From Caenorhabditis remanei (lineage: Eukaryota; Nematoda; Chromadorea; Rhabditida; Rhabditidae): a DNA stretch of 64,000 nucleotides. The stretch lies in the NCBI RefSeq assembly GCF_010183535.1, contig NC_071333.1, positions 15,312,587 to 15,376,586 on the forward strand, written 5' to 3'. The translations under genes were made by a program, and so were the position numbers. The notes beneath the pieces are model-generated. The model was not told the DNA's origin and did no database searches. It saw nothing but the letters and a program-made list of their open reading frames with translations. Each line of letters opens with the position of its first letter. The stretch's first letter is position 1. Of the stretch, positions 50,501-61,300 are shown in pieces.

Positions 50501-50751
50501 CACATTAGGTTGAACGAGTGATTTCAGACACTTTTCCTCTATTTTTGATAACTTAGGTTTGGAATTATTGTTGAGTTTTTGTTTTTTCTACGAACCTACC
50601 GAAACCACGCTTAATTATGAGGTAGACTGAACTTCTATCGTTTTGAATAATTAATCTTACCTTCAGTGTGAGCAACTGCACTTTTAACGGTATTTCCAGT
50701 GTTTACGGATAGAGTGAGGATTGCGGTAGATGAACTTTCGATCGACTGAAT
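38599..50751 (-). CDS. Unrecognised protein, 3' exons only
   Basis: Four exons join in frame: 50751-50661, 47569-47373, 39300-39100 and 38736-38599 (stop 38599-38601), giving about 208 residues. The first starts in phase 0 after a TTTCAG acceptor, so the 5' end is missing; none was found before the OATP gene at 52557. Visible text includes LTLSVNTGNTVKSAVAH, GIFITLEYLARSMMSFGNMK, WHPQLLAHKCSFGNNFRRFG, SPLYWRNLNNNNYPLEDPS and WYRIDRWLEGQHLTKYDN. I recognise no family or domain. The join of 47373 to 39300 crosses about 8 kb of repeats and tRNAs and is phase-0 to phase-0, so it could instead mark two genes; the exon at 39300 has an ATG (MSLSQ) near its start. The exons themselves are convincing; the linkage is less so. 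Confidence 0.55.
39750..39830. repeat. GC-rich dispersed repeat fragment
   Basis: A short block with GGATCGGGCCGC and CCGGCCCGGTCC, then GCAAGTCTG, words shared with the block in the last intron of the BTB gene. It lies just beside the tRNA-Gln at 39861. Confidence 0.5.
39861..39932 (-). tRNA. tRNA-Gln (CTG)
   Basis: A minus-strand 72-nt tRNA-Gln with anticodon CTG and the GGGACC acceptor variant. It lies in the long intron of the unrecognised minus-strand gene, divergent to the gene at 40140. Confidence 0.96.
40140..40211 (+). tRNA. tRNA-Gln (TTG)
   Basis: A plus-strand 72-nt tRNA-Gln, anticodon TTG, identical in sequence to the gene at 27720. Its downstream flank is an inverted copy of the flank of the tRNA at 27998. 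Confidence 0.97.
40212..40345. repeat. Inverted duplicate of tRNA-Gln 3' flank
   Basis: The segment after this tRNA shares long blocks with the reverse complement of 27851-27997, for example GGAACAAAATGCGGTAAAAA, TTTTGAGACTAGTCCCTTGG and TATACGATTTTTGAGAAT. A tRNA-Gln and about 130 bp of its trailer were therefore duplicated about 12 kb apart in inverted orientation. Confidence 0.85.
41060..41632. repeat. Degenerate repeat field, left part
   Basis: Several copies of a motif like ATAGATAGGCGGTATGTTGA recur (about 41165, 41330, 41395, 41455), with GGCCCGAAGGCCCACAC twice (about 41297 and 41422) and a hairpin CTACAGCAAG/CTTGCTGTAG at 41088-41118. From 41505 to 41600 a 15-bp unit related to CGAAATGTCCGGTTT repeats. 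No coding capacity is seen. Confidence 0.7.
41691..41731. repeat. Perfect 20-bp-arm palindrome, copy 1
   Basis: GACAAACGGTAAAGTGCATC is followed by a single A and then the exact reverse complement GATGCACTTTACCGTTTGTC. Arms are 20 of 20 matched with a one-base centre. Confidence 0.95.
41993..42033. repeat. Perfect 20-bp-arm palindrome, copy 2
   Basis: The same 41-nt palindrome as at 41691 occurs here without any change although sequence around it has drifted. A third, imperfect copy lies around 42373-42410. Confidence 0.95.
42171..42298. repeat. 16-bp minisatellite
   Basis: Eight head-to-tail copies of ATGTCACGGTTTCGAA with few changes. The open frames that cross it simply reflect the repeat and are not genes. 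Confidence 0.92.
42474..44350. mobile_element. Foldback element with about 750-bp inverted arms
   Basis: The outer 30 bp at each end are inverted copies with one mismatch (left ATATAACGCGTTCTCTGTAA, right end its complement). The arms continue inward to about 43229 on the left and from about 43555 on the right, sharing TATGTCGTAGA, TCGGCTCGCGGGTACGGTAG, CTCGAATCAGAACGACCCC and many more blocks in mirrored order. The spacer of about 325 bp is unique. The form is that of a foldback or long-TIR non-autonomous DNA transposon of 1,877 bp. No transposase is seen. No target-site duplication could be called with confidence. Confidence 0.85.
43349..43468 (+). pseudogene. Exon-like segment in foldback spacer
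   Basis: After a pyrimidine tract and acceptor (TTTTTTTTGGCAG) there are 39 open codons beginning KAWCTDRSRWKKFNDSEK, polar and exon-like, ending in TAA, with an AATAAA within about 70 bp. It looks like the 3'-terminal exon of a gene picked up between the arms. No family is recognisable, and a chance frame cannot be excluded. Confidence 0.35.
44483..44665. repeat. MITE with about 55-bp inverted ends
   Basis: The left end starts GGTGGTAAGCTTTT and continues CATTCCAGAACTG; the right end carries CAGTTCTGGAATG and AAAAAGCTTACCACC. It is about 183 bp, AT-rich inside, non-coding, and close to the foldback element. Confidence 0.85.
45610..45624 (+). repeat. Poly-G tract of 15
   Basis: An uninterrupted run of 15 G, followed by more G-rich sequence (GGGGGG, GAGAGGGG) to about 45660. 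On single-stranded DNA such a tract can form G-quadruplexes; in C. elegans poly-G tracts depend on the DOG-1/FANCJ helicase for stability. Confidence 0.95.
45770..45867. ncRNA. 98-nt hairpin, microRNA-precursor-like
   Basis: Arms 45770-45809 and 45828-45867 pair over about 40 bp around an 18-nt loop, with a central internal mismatch block. Well-paired parts include GATACTTCAGACAAT with ATTGTCTGAAGTATC, and AACTTTTATCAT with ATGATAAAAGTT. The size and mismatch pattern resemble a pre-miRNA on either strand. A relic of a small palindromic transposon is the main alternative. I do not recognise a known miRNA seed. Confidence 0.35.
47613..47939 (+). CDS. Possible small nested gene, Cys-containing protein
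   Basis: A 108-codon frame on the plus strand starts a few bases after TTAATTTCAG and stops at 47939. Its translation looks exon-like (for example KCKCDILYLRPTCCNEENIE, HLKLQCPMYWYLRPVEVQTN) with five cysteines and varied composition. It lies in an intron of the minus-strand gene of unknown function. No family is recognised and no further exon was identified; it could be one exon of an unspotted gene or a chance frame. Confidence 0.35.
   Translation: MNVILSNFSIQSPLPHQTEHEFLFNRHEPRIKCKCDILYLRPTCCNEENIEMIDAFFIAYHLKLQCPMYWYLRPVEVQTNEPAIFNVLAFLKHDGEESEKRRVYVSKY
47940..50660. other. Intron, no gene seen
   Basis: Between the 47569 and 50661 exons of the unrecognised minus-strand gene. It contains short GA-rich runs (about 49010-49022 and 49100-49120) but no supportable exon. 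Confidence 0.45.
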
Positions 50752-52556
50752 CTGAAACGAAACAGGTAGGTTTTTCAAATATTGTAAAAAAAAATTGAGG
50801 TTTTTCAAATATTGTAAATTTGAATTAGAATAAAATCATGTTAATTCGGAAAACACAAAATCCGTGAATGATTTTCTAATTCCTCACTCACGGCTATATA
50901 ATGTATACACATCGTTGCTCACTACATGATTATACAGAAAATAAAACTGAAAGTGGCATGACGCAGGCATCAATTCTGAATTTTTGGTTAAAAAACCGTG
51001 TTTTGAATGAAAGCCGACCGAATTCGATGCTAACTTGGATTTTCACATTCATTTGCTACTTTGGATTTTCACATACAAATCTAGAACTTGAACACACTAT
51101 CTTAATTTTTAGTTACAAAAATACAAAACAATCGAGGTAACTTTGAGCTTATGGACAAGCTGTCAATTTATGTACCTTTAAAGAGAAGGAGTTTGTCATT
51201 TTCCAGAAGCTTCTGTTTTCAAAATGTTTCTCGTTATATTTCGAAAACCAATCATTATCTTTTTTTCTTTTAGTGACCGCGTCAATGAATTACCTCATTT
51301 CTGTTTGAAACTCTTGAAACCAGAATTATTAGTCGTTCATATTTTAGCTGTCAATCGATTCTCTCATCGTTTTCCTCACTACTTGTGTTGCTCCTCCATT
51401 CGTGCGTCTTTGTTGTAGAGAGATCGTAAGATATCTGAAAAAAAAAATAGTGTTTTTTGTCCACTTTTGAAGTTTTTCAGTACATACTAAGCGTATTAAT
51501 TCGAAAAATGCACTCTGAGTCACACTTTACCAGTTTTTGAAACTCCGCTGTCAGAAAGAGGGCATATTTCGGCCATTCAGATAAGCTCGCCTATTGACTC
51601 TTATTTTTTTCGAAATAGGAAACGAAATTGTGTTTTGAATATACTAACAGCTTGATGAGCTGAATGAGATTTCTCGCACTATTTTCATTTTGCTTTTATC
51701 GTTTTAGAACAGGTTGGTGACCATTGCCGAAGCAATAATAGAATTTTTGCCTGATTTCACAAAAACCGTGTCTAATCAGGGTTCAGACTGGATTCAGAAT
51801 TATTTTTTCAGGGTCTGGAGAAAAGTTGAATGCTGCTTTTTATTCAGTCTCTGTGTCTCGAAACACATTTCGTCACTGTTTTTGTTAGCAAATCCCACGT
51901 CCATGAGCCCAACAGAGATTAACCCTCCGTGCATATAATAATTCCATCTTTTAGGGTTTTTTCTCGAATGTAACTTTTCATTTAGCGTGAAATCTTTTCA
52001 AATAAAATACAAACCTAGTATCTTCGTTAGACTCTCTCACTGCAGGGCGGCAAATCGATTTTTCATCGGCAGCTGTCCCTCTCGTGGATTCTCTCACTTG
52101 CATTTTTTTGGCTTTGACGCATGTTTTGCTGGTCGAAATTTTGAAATTTTTGATCTAAAAAAGAAACGATGTTTTCAAAATTTAGAAATCATAAATGAAG
52201 ACAAATATAAAACGTTCGTGGCAAAATAATTCGTGGCCGTCATTGAATGGTTTCCTAGTCCCTCGGCCTCGGCCTCCCTCTTGTGATGTGTACACAACGT
52301 TTTTCGGATAAAATGAGGGCTATAAAACTCACCGAATTGCTCGAATTCCTGTCTGAGGGTAAAATAATATAAGAAACTGAATAAAAACACATCACTACCC
52401 TTGAAAGTTCATTTTTCAAAAATGTACAAAAAGATGGAGAAACAAAAAGGAGTACATTGCTTTAAAACAGCAAATGCAAAGAAACAATTATACCAGTAAC
52501 AAAGAAAAATGCAAGAAAAAATCGGACGACCAGTATGAATTTCAATTAAAATTAGA
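50752..52556. other. Upstream stretch, exons not resolved
   Basis: This should hold the missing 5' exons of the unrecognised minus-strand gene. Candidate splice pairs near 51436 and 52333-52354 (a 20-nt exon) do not give a consistent frame, so none is called. Confidence 0.4.
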
Positions 52557-55500
52557 TCATGGATCTGGTTGAACCGCTTGCATTTTGATCGAGTTTCGAC
52601 GGATATTGTCTTTCTCCTGAAAAACTATATATTAGTAACTGAATACCACATTATGATCCTACTTCACTAGCTGGTTCATCCATAATGTTCAGATGCTTGG
52701 CGTGTTTCCACACATAGATATCGGTAATCAATGCAATCATTCGGATGACAACATATAACAAGTGCATCCAGATACGGAGTCGATCTGGGTGGTAGATTGA
52801 GCATGCTCCACGAGCTCCATTACAAGTTTTGTCCCAAACAAGGCAAGCAGCATCAATAACAAGTCCCCAAATAATAGGGGATGGAAGAGTACCAAACAGA
52901 GATACAGCCATTCCTTGAAGTCCAAGTGATAGCGAGCGACTCTCAGGCGGGACCGATCTAAAAAAAATTTTGTTGAATACAATTATTACTAATTCCAGTG
53001 TTACCTCAACAAAATCAGCATAGCTGGGACGACGCCTAATCCTGCCACAAATGATCCTGGTAGAACTGTCAGGAAGAACACCACTGTGCTCGTTTTGCAT
53101 GTGTTCTCACAGAATTTCTTGCTGACAACACCTCCTTTGACGCATTCACAAGAAGTGAAGTCCAGAATAGGGTCCGATCCGTATTGTTTGGCTTCACGAC
53201 AGCCGGCATGACATGGGGAGAAGTACGCATACCTGGAATAACGCATCTTACACAAGAAATATTGGTGGCGACGCACCCTTGACTATCACAAACTGGATAC
53301 AAACGAGCATTCTCACACATGCACTCAGAATTACATGATCTGGTGAAGTTATAGTTGGTATCTCTAAAATATTGTATTGAATTAATGGTAAAAGTTTGAA
53401 TCTTGAATCCCAACACACCTGTTATTCAAACCGATCGAATTTACAATAGAGTCACAGCCAATGAAGATTTTAGCACTGTACAGGCAAACATTGACTGTTG
53501 ACATGAGCATCACAAACATAGCAGCACGTCTTCCATTCAATTTCAGTTTTTGTGTGATGTAACCACCTGTAGCCGCTCCCAAACCGAATCCAAACACTCC
53601 AAACATTGCCATATAACGGTGAACCAAGTATTGTGGAATTCCAAAGTGATTTTCCAAATATTTCGGTAAGAAAACAATGTATCCTTTGAATGCAAGAATA
53701 TCACAGACACGTCCCAACACACTTCCAAGGTAGATTTTAGTGCTGAGTACTGTTTTGACAGATCTTCCAAAATCCTTTAGTTTGGTCCTCAATGTTCTAT
53801 CGTCTTCTTCAGTTTTTTTCAGTTTCTCCTTGTGGACATCATGAAGTTGAACTGATGAACTGCTTCCTTGTTTTCCTTGCGGAAAGAAGAATAGGGCAGT
53901 AGATGGGAAGAGGGCAATAGTTCCAATAAACAGAAAACCCATCCACCAAGCTCCAATCCAAGTTGGGTCAGCTGGTGTCAAACCATTTGGTGCTAGAAAT
54001 CCAGAATCTATGAAAGTCTACAAATTTTTTCACTTACGATGCAAAGTATAATAAAACTTGTTGCAGAAACTTCCGATCATATATCCACAAATTGGTCCCA
54101 AGACACGAATCGATGAGATGGCTCCGAAATAGGCTGGGAGACTCTTCTTCTTGATGTTGTCATCCAAGAGTGGGACTCCGAGACTCCATGGGACAGTTCT
54201 ACCAATTCCAAGAAGTAGAAGAGAGAAGAAAAATACCATGAACGGGTAGGCATTGGATGACTGCTCTTCACATTTGGAATTCTGAATAACAAGAAATAAG
54301 AAACAACTTTTTGGGTTACTGTACTCACCTTAATAATAGCTCTCAATGAATTTGTCAACTTTCCACAGAACGTGAATGGAGCCGCTGCACTGATTCTCAA
54401 TTTCTTGATGTCCTTGTCTGATGTGTTGGCTCTTCGGTTGATGAACAATGACAATGAGCTTCTCAGTGTATTTTGACTGGTTCCATTAGCTAGAACATCA
54501 TTAGCAGCTATCAATGCTTCATCAATAAGCCATCCGTCAATTGTATATGCGTTATTGATAGGTACTGCTGCGATTCCATTAGTTGGATTTGGATTCTTCC
54601 CAGTTATGTTGTACTTTTCTATCTGAAAATATCAGTGTCATTCGGAAGATGTTTTTCATTTTGAATTTTCATAAGTTGTACGGTTTTTACCGTGGTTTTG
54701 TTTTTTTATACATCTTGATAAGTCAGTTAAGTCTTTAGACTTGCCTCTATATGTCTCGGTGCGCGCATTTGACCTATGGACAAACGCGCTCTCTCGTCGC
54801 TTTCACTGTCGAATTTCGAAAAAAAAGGAGTTTTTCTCATCAGTTTTTGGGGATACGCCGGCACGGGTGCCGTGTGAGATTCCGTTTTTGTTTTGTTTCA
54901 TTTTACCCAGCTTGTTTTAAACCTAATTATAGTAGTCGCATGTTTTTGTAGTTATTGGAGCCTTTTGGCGTCACAATAAATCGATTCTTTCTTACAAAAA
55001 GTGTGTTTTGTGTGTTTCCTGCGCGTTACAGATTGTATTGATTTCTCTTTTGACTCCGTCGTTTTTCTCGCTTGTTTCGTGTGTTTTTCTAAGTGAATGT
55101 TCCTAACTCAAACTTACAGGTGTTGTTTCATCTTCTAAATTCATTAGAGACCTGTACGTATCATGTGGCATTCGATCACGAATCAGTTGATATGAGAGAA
55201 GTTCTCTCAATGTGGAGTTTGGCGATAGTTGCCCAGCTGTCGGTTTCAATTGGGCCTGCAAAGACAAAAGATAACATTTCAAACTTTGAACCTTAAACTA
55301 ACCGCAACAGCTGTTGTATTAATATCGTGATGTCCTTGAGGGAACAAGAAATTAGGAGATGCCAACATCAAATATGTGATAGACACAAGAATGGCCCCTG
55401 CACCGATCCAACGGGCTCTGTTTCCTTTTGATCCGAAATGAGCAATGAAGACCACACAGGGGATGTACCCGAAGTCACCTTAACATTTAAATTATGTTAG

Positions 55501-55671
55501 ATTTATAAAAAAGTTCAACTTACTGGCAGAAATCATAAAACCAGACGTTCTAGAAGACATTTGAAACTGCCGTTCAATATTTTGGACAGCAGAGTTGATA
55601 TAACTTCCTCCGATCGCCTCCAGAAAGAAGACAAAGGAAAATAACGCCAAGAATATGTATATTCGTTCCAT
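52557..55671 (-). CDS. OATP/SLCO-type organic anion transporter
   Basis: Ten exons join in frame (high ends 55671, 55478, 55255, 54622, 54281, 53992, 53363, 53232, 52957, 52616) to give 747 aa. Family marks are an N-terminal membrane segment with FFLEAIGGSYINSAVQNIER and an FGSKGNRARWIGAG loop; the conserved loop and TM block GIGRTVPWSLGVPLLDD; DPTWIGAWWMGFLFIG; a Kazal-like extracellular cysteine loop (CNSECMCEN, CDSQGYAYFSPCHAGC); and a C-terminal membrane block after LLRSVPPESRSLSLGLQG. OATPs are twelve-helix plasma-membrane carriers for amphipathic anions. The loop between TM5 and TM6 or so is long and polar. The Kazal loop is split by a 44-nt intron. Usual OATPs have a longer cytosolic N-terminus, so an upstream exon may be missing. 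Confidence 0.9.
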
Positions 55672-58368
55672 GATGGAACCTGAAAACATAAATTGAGTAA
55701 CAGAGGACACAGAAAATAGTGATTAGAAGGAAAAAAGCTGTCCTACTCCAAAAAACAGGAGTTTTTATGTCAATCTTCACTATTTATTTGTTTTGCCTAC
55801 AACAGTGCATACGAGAATGTGAAAAATAAGAACGGAAGGAAATATCTTTGATAGTGAATAAATATTACTATTGAGAAAAACAGGTATGGAAAACGGCGTA
55901 GGTGAACTTAATAGATAATCATGAAAGAAAAAAAAACGAAAAAGTTTATAAAAATTGAATTTTTATTGAAATCTGTTATGACTAACAATCTACTTATCTG
56001 TTTTTCAAAGATTCCAAATGTAAGTTCTGACCCATAATTCCAATGTTCGCTGAGTATACGAAAAAGCAGATAAGCTGCTTAGAATGACTGCAATCTTCAG
56101 CTTACATACAGGGAAAAAGCATTTAGCAGGCAACGAAACCAGAAATGGTTGAAAAGGAAGTCAAAGTAATAAATGGGAGCAGGATTTTTTGCAAAATGAG
56201 ACCATTTGGTGTGACCTTTTAGCGAAGAAAGTATTCCAGAGAACTTGTTTTAGAATTACTGTAGTAATGCTGACCAAATGTAGAAAAGTCTTTGTTTTCC
56301 TAACCAATACATATAGTTTTGGAGTTTGAGTTTGTCTCATTTGGTTTCTAAAAGGTTTGATTACGGTAACTTAGAACTAGGAAATAACGAGATGAACCGC
56401 TACCAAATCTCGAGATTTTGAGTGCCAGGAGAAAAACGGTATCTGACTGAAGGTAAAATTGAGATATGTATCTCATTTCCTCATTTCCAAAAAAGTTGAG
56501 GTATAAGAGATGACATCTTATCAGCTAAACCAATCAAATATAAGTAAGGACCTACTAGCCGCACAATAAACGACAAGAAGAGGTCGGAAAACTAGAGAAA
56601 GGTAGTGGGAGGGACAAGAGGAAAAGATGCATCACACATCTTCTTTCGCCTCTCCCCACCATGTTTCTCCCCCCTTCTTTCTCGCCAGTACAACACAACT
56701 TGCCGATGACTTTTGCGTCAACGTCTTCGCTTTTTGACATCGCCGTTTCATTTCCCGAACGAACAATGATTTCTGTATGTAAAAAATACAAAGTCAGTTG
56801 AGAACATGAAATATGGACATGTCCGGAAGAGGAGGCGGAGGAGAAGATGAATTTTTTTCTATATGCGGTGGTAGATTCATTTAGTAACGGTACTGAGAGT
56901 GATATGTGATGCTGTTGATTTGGTTTCTGATTTTTGGAAAATGATAAAAACGATGTTGCACTAAAACCTTAATGGTGATAACAAAGATAATCTTTTATCA
57001 AAATCACATCATTTGTCTGACCTCTAATAAGATCTGTTCAAAAACCCAAATTAGATATTTTCCACTGAATACACACCAACTACAGTTTTTCGGACTAAAG
57101 TATGACTTTCTCTGTATAATAATAAAACCTCGGATTGAATTACTTTATCTGTGAATTGGTATATAGAGATATAATTTGTTACCACACAAAAGCCACAGTT
57201 TCTTACTGGTCTACTAGAACTTACACATCTTGTTTTTATGAAGTTCAGAATAGTTCCAGAACTCAGTGAGAAAGTGAATACCAAGAAATCCCAGAAGCTC
57301 ATCTTCGCAGCACTATAAAAGTGAATTTGATCAAATTAATGCATAAAATGCGGAGGAGCGAGCCATAAAACTTCATGGGAAAATCAGAAAAAAGTAGAAA
57401 AAAGCTCTGTAGTTCTATTGTCGAAGAATCAGAGACCAGGCTCTCGTGCCTAGCTAGAATGGGAAAAAAGGATAATCTACCCTAAATAATGAGTACTAAA
57501 TTGTACTTGATGGTAACTTAAGTATACTTGATACCAGCATACGAAATTTGAACGCGGAAGAAAAAAAAGAGAAAGGTTCAAATGTTCAGACGGTATCAAT
57601 GAAATTCGAAGAATTGTTTTGCTATCAGAGTTTTTATTAAATACAACTTTTCATAATCAAAAACTTCAAAACTTCAATATTGTAACTGCAGTTTTGTATA
57701 GAAACCCAAGTATTGTTAAAAAAAAGAGTCAAATATGGAATATTGGATAGACGAGACCTTTCTTTTGTGTTTGCCTCTTTTTGTTGTCAGTTATGGGAAT
57801 GTATATGCAGTCATATTCTTTTGCAAACCATATCATAAATAGGATTAAACTTTTTTTGAATAGAATCAAAAAATAACATCAAAATTGAAACAAGGATTTA
57901 AAAGCTTCCTAATTGACTAAAATTGAACCTATTGAAATCTCAAAGTGAATAGCAACGGTACATTTGAAAAGAAATGGGTACAAACTACGCCGTCATAGAC
58001 TTTTAAAGGTATCTCCCGACTAAAGTGGTCAATTCGTCAAAGAACTGATTTCATCAAAGACCAGAGAGTACCCCAAAGAGGGGCAAGGATAGTCTACAAT
58101 GTTTCAGCTGGCCGAACCCGTGAATCATGATCGCAAGATCAGTATGATTGAAACTAGTTGTACACGCTATCTCACTGTCTAAATCTATAGGTGACAGCTT
58201 TTACTTCCTTGTATAATTAAATGGGTGTTTGTCTTTGAAGGTTGTTCTAATTGTTTGTAATCAACAATGAACATGCGTGATATAATCAATCTTTATCGTT
58301 TCTTTTCGTTCTACATACATCAGACGATAGAAATATAACATGAAGAAGCAGAGAAGAATCAAAAATGG
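55672..58368. other. Intergenic, weak exon candidates only
   Basis: A minus-strand frame from ATG 57302 ending at a GTAAGT donor (about 57225), and a segment near 56700-56770 after an ACATACAG acceptor, can be phased onto the OATP start, but the composition is not convincing. The rest shows nothing. Confidence 0.35.
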
Positions 58369-61300
58369 TCAAATTACAGCAATATGGGATCGTCGAACAT
58401 GACTGTCATGAGCAGCATGTGAAGCGAATGCTTTTCCGCAGTGAGCACACTGAAAATAAGAATAATTAAAAGAATGAAAACATTTTTGTAAACCCAATAT
58501 TGTTAAAAACAGCTATTTGCTGAATAATTTCTGGAAATCTCAAAGATTAGTTTTCAAACATGTTTTCAATTTTTTTTTCATTTACGATTGCACGCGAAAA
58601 GTTATGTTTCAAGGTTCGCAAATAGTTAAATAAACATATTTAGTGATTTCTGGAGTTTCGGAGATTTGAATTACAGTGTTTTTACACATGTTTTTAGTTT
58701 AGTCAGTGTAATTATGTCTATCAGTAAATTACGTGATTTTCTGATCTCCATCACTCCACAGTTTTTGGCCTGTCCCTTTGCGCCAAAATCAGATCAACAA
58801 GTCGTATGATTATCTGGTAAGATAAAAACATGACTTGATCAGATCACTTTGAATCAATCATTCATGTTTTCTCCGATGCAATAAAAATTCAGAAGGTTAA
58901 GTGTTTAAACATCTCTACCAATTTTAGTTAGCCAAGCAGCATGCTTTGTCATAAAAATAAACCTATTGATTGACGCGACACGATGACGAATTCATTTTTC
59001 AGAAGTAGAAGACGAAATAGAAGATTCATTGTCATTTTGCCCTCCTTTCTCCCTCCTAGAAACTGGACGGCGTTTGTTACTGATCATTTCGATGGGTGAC
59101 AAGAAAAAGGAGTGTCAAATTGGATGGCTGCGTCTAATTTGGTCTACGACTACACACTACGAAACTTATTGGTTCCAAGTGGTTTCCCCAATTGAATGCT
59201 GAAGGAAAATGTCTCACTTTGAGTAGTCGGTTATACTGTAACATACAACTTGTTTGACGAAATCGGGTGAAATGGAATGGAAAAGTGTTCCATTTTTTAT
59301 AATTTCTATAAATGATCCAAAATCAAAGGATCACTACAAGACACAACGTCTGCAAATCACTCCACTACAGTAAAAATATGTTTTTGTTACACTTATTATC
59401 TCTAAAAACGAAATGTGTCGATAGATCGTGTTCTCACCTTGAATGGTTTCTCTCCACTATGTTGTCGTACGTGTGTTCTTAGAATTGAAGATGCAGTGAA
59501 CGCTTTTGGGCAGAACGAACATTTGTATGGTCGCTCTCCGGAATGAACTCGAAGATGCTGGAATAAAAAAGTTATAACAGAGAAAAAATAAGATTCGCAG
59601 TCAGCAGGATTCGAACCTACGCGGGCAGAGCCCAATTGATTTCTAGTCAATCTCCTTAACCACTCGGACATGACTGCACATGTCTCTTCTCCTCTCATTA
59701 AGTGTTTGCTTGATTGCCGCCCAGGGCGCCGAAATGAGAAATGAGACAAGAAAAAGTGAATGTACCTTGTTGAGGCTACTGGATTGGCTGAACGATTTCT
59801 GACAAACGGAGCAAACATGGGGACGGTGGTTCTCGTGGACATGTAGAATGTGAATGCGTAGTCGATCGCGTTTCTCGAAAGACCTGTAAAGTGTGAATGG
59901 CACGGCGAGCACTTGAAAAGTGCTCGAGAAGTGTTACGGTAGCAAATGCTACTTGTCTATTCAACAATTCGACTTTAGGACACTATTTGTGTTAGGGCAA
60001 GACATGATATTCAGAAAGGAACTTTGAAGTGGATTGATTCACTAAACCAAGTGACCCACCTATTGCAAATTGTACATGGAAACTTCCTATTTCCATTATC
60101 AACACATCTGGTATACTTCAGATGCTTATCTCGATAGTATTCGTAACTGAACACTTTCCCACATCGTTTGCATGAAAACCCTTCCGAACCACTTTCTGCA
60201 AAATTATTTTTGAAAAAGATGTAAACATTGTTTTCCTTCCGTTTTCTTGAAAATATCCCTCCCGGTTTTTTGAGTAGAGCTATTTGAAAGAAATTGGATT
60301 AGGGATGGGTGGATGATGGGGGATAGGAAGATAATTAGAATTCCGATGACATCTTCATTTGAATTTTTCTGTTTTCTAACTTTTTTTTGCCGTTCTCTTT
60401 GCAGACCTCCCAACAAGTAATACCGTTTTCTTCCGCAGTGTCATCAATAATTAATGGTGTTTCTGGAGGCTCTTCAACTTCTGACTTTCTGTCTTCTAGG
60501 GGTATTCCACTGATGACTATCTCGGCGCCACATGCAATGTCAGCAACAACTTTTGAATGTACAATATTCGCCGAATGACTACTTTCCTTGGCAAAACGCC
60601 ACCATGCATCAGGCAACTGAAAACATAAAAAGGGGATTTTTTGGGAAATATGTATCACTGGAACTGTTGGTTGGTTTTGGATGATGAGCGGTTTGCAGGA
60701 GTAGGGGTTTGTAGGCTACGGGGATACACAAATTTAGAAATTTTTGGAAATTTTTTTGGAATGGACGGGATCTTCTTTTTTCTACATGGTAATATTTTCT
60801 ATTAGAGATAATCTGATAAAACTCAGATTCTCTGAAAATTGAAAGTATAAAGAGCTTCAAATTTCCTCTATCAACATTTTTTGGTTTTGATGAACGGTTT
60901 GCAGATGTAGGGGTCTGTAGGCTACGGAGATACAAAAATTCTGGACATTTTTGGAAATTCTGAAAAACAGAGAATCAGAAACGAAATTTTTTCTCTGCTA
61001 TATGTTAATCTATTTATTTGAAGAAATTCTTATAAAATTCAGATTTTCTGAAAATAATAAGTATAATAAGCTTCAAATTTCAGTTATTAAATTTTTTGGT
61101 TTTAATTACATCCTTCACCGTTTTCTTATTCATTAATTTTTCTTTTCGTATGAATCACTTTTCAGTCGTCTCTCTGTACTATCTATACACTCATCTACAG
61201 TAACCCATTCTATGATTGTTGACAGAAGTTGTTCGCCTAACACGGATGACTTCCCACATTTCAAAGTATTAGACCCTATATGATTGAAAACTGAAGATTG

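Noticed and set aside
51190..51440. Possible minus-strand exon after the TTTTTTCAG acceptor near 51436
   Set aside because: All three frames either stop quickly or end at weak donors, and none matches the phase-0 start of the exon at 50751.
55672..57302. Upstream exons for the OATP gene (near 57302-57225 and 56700-56770)
   Set aside because: A phase-consistent join exists but the composition is poor, unlike known OATP N-termini, and no second evidence supports it.
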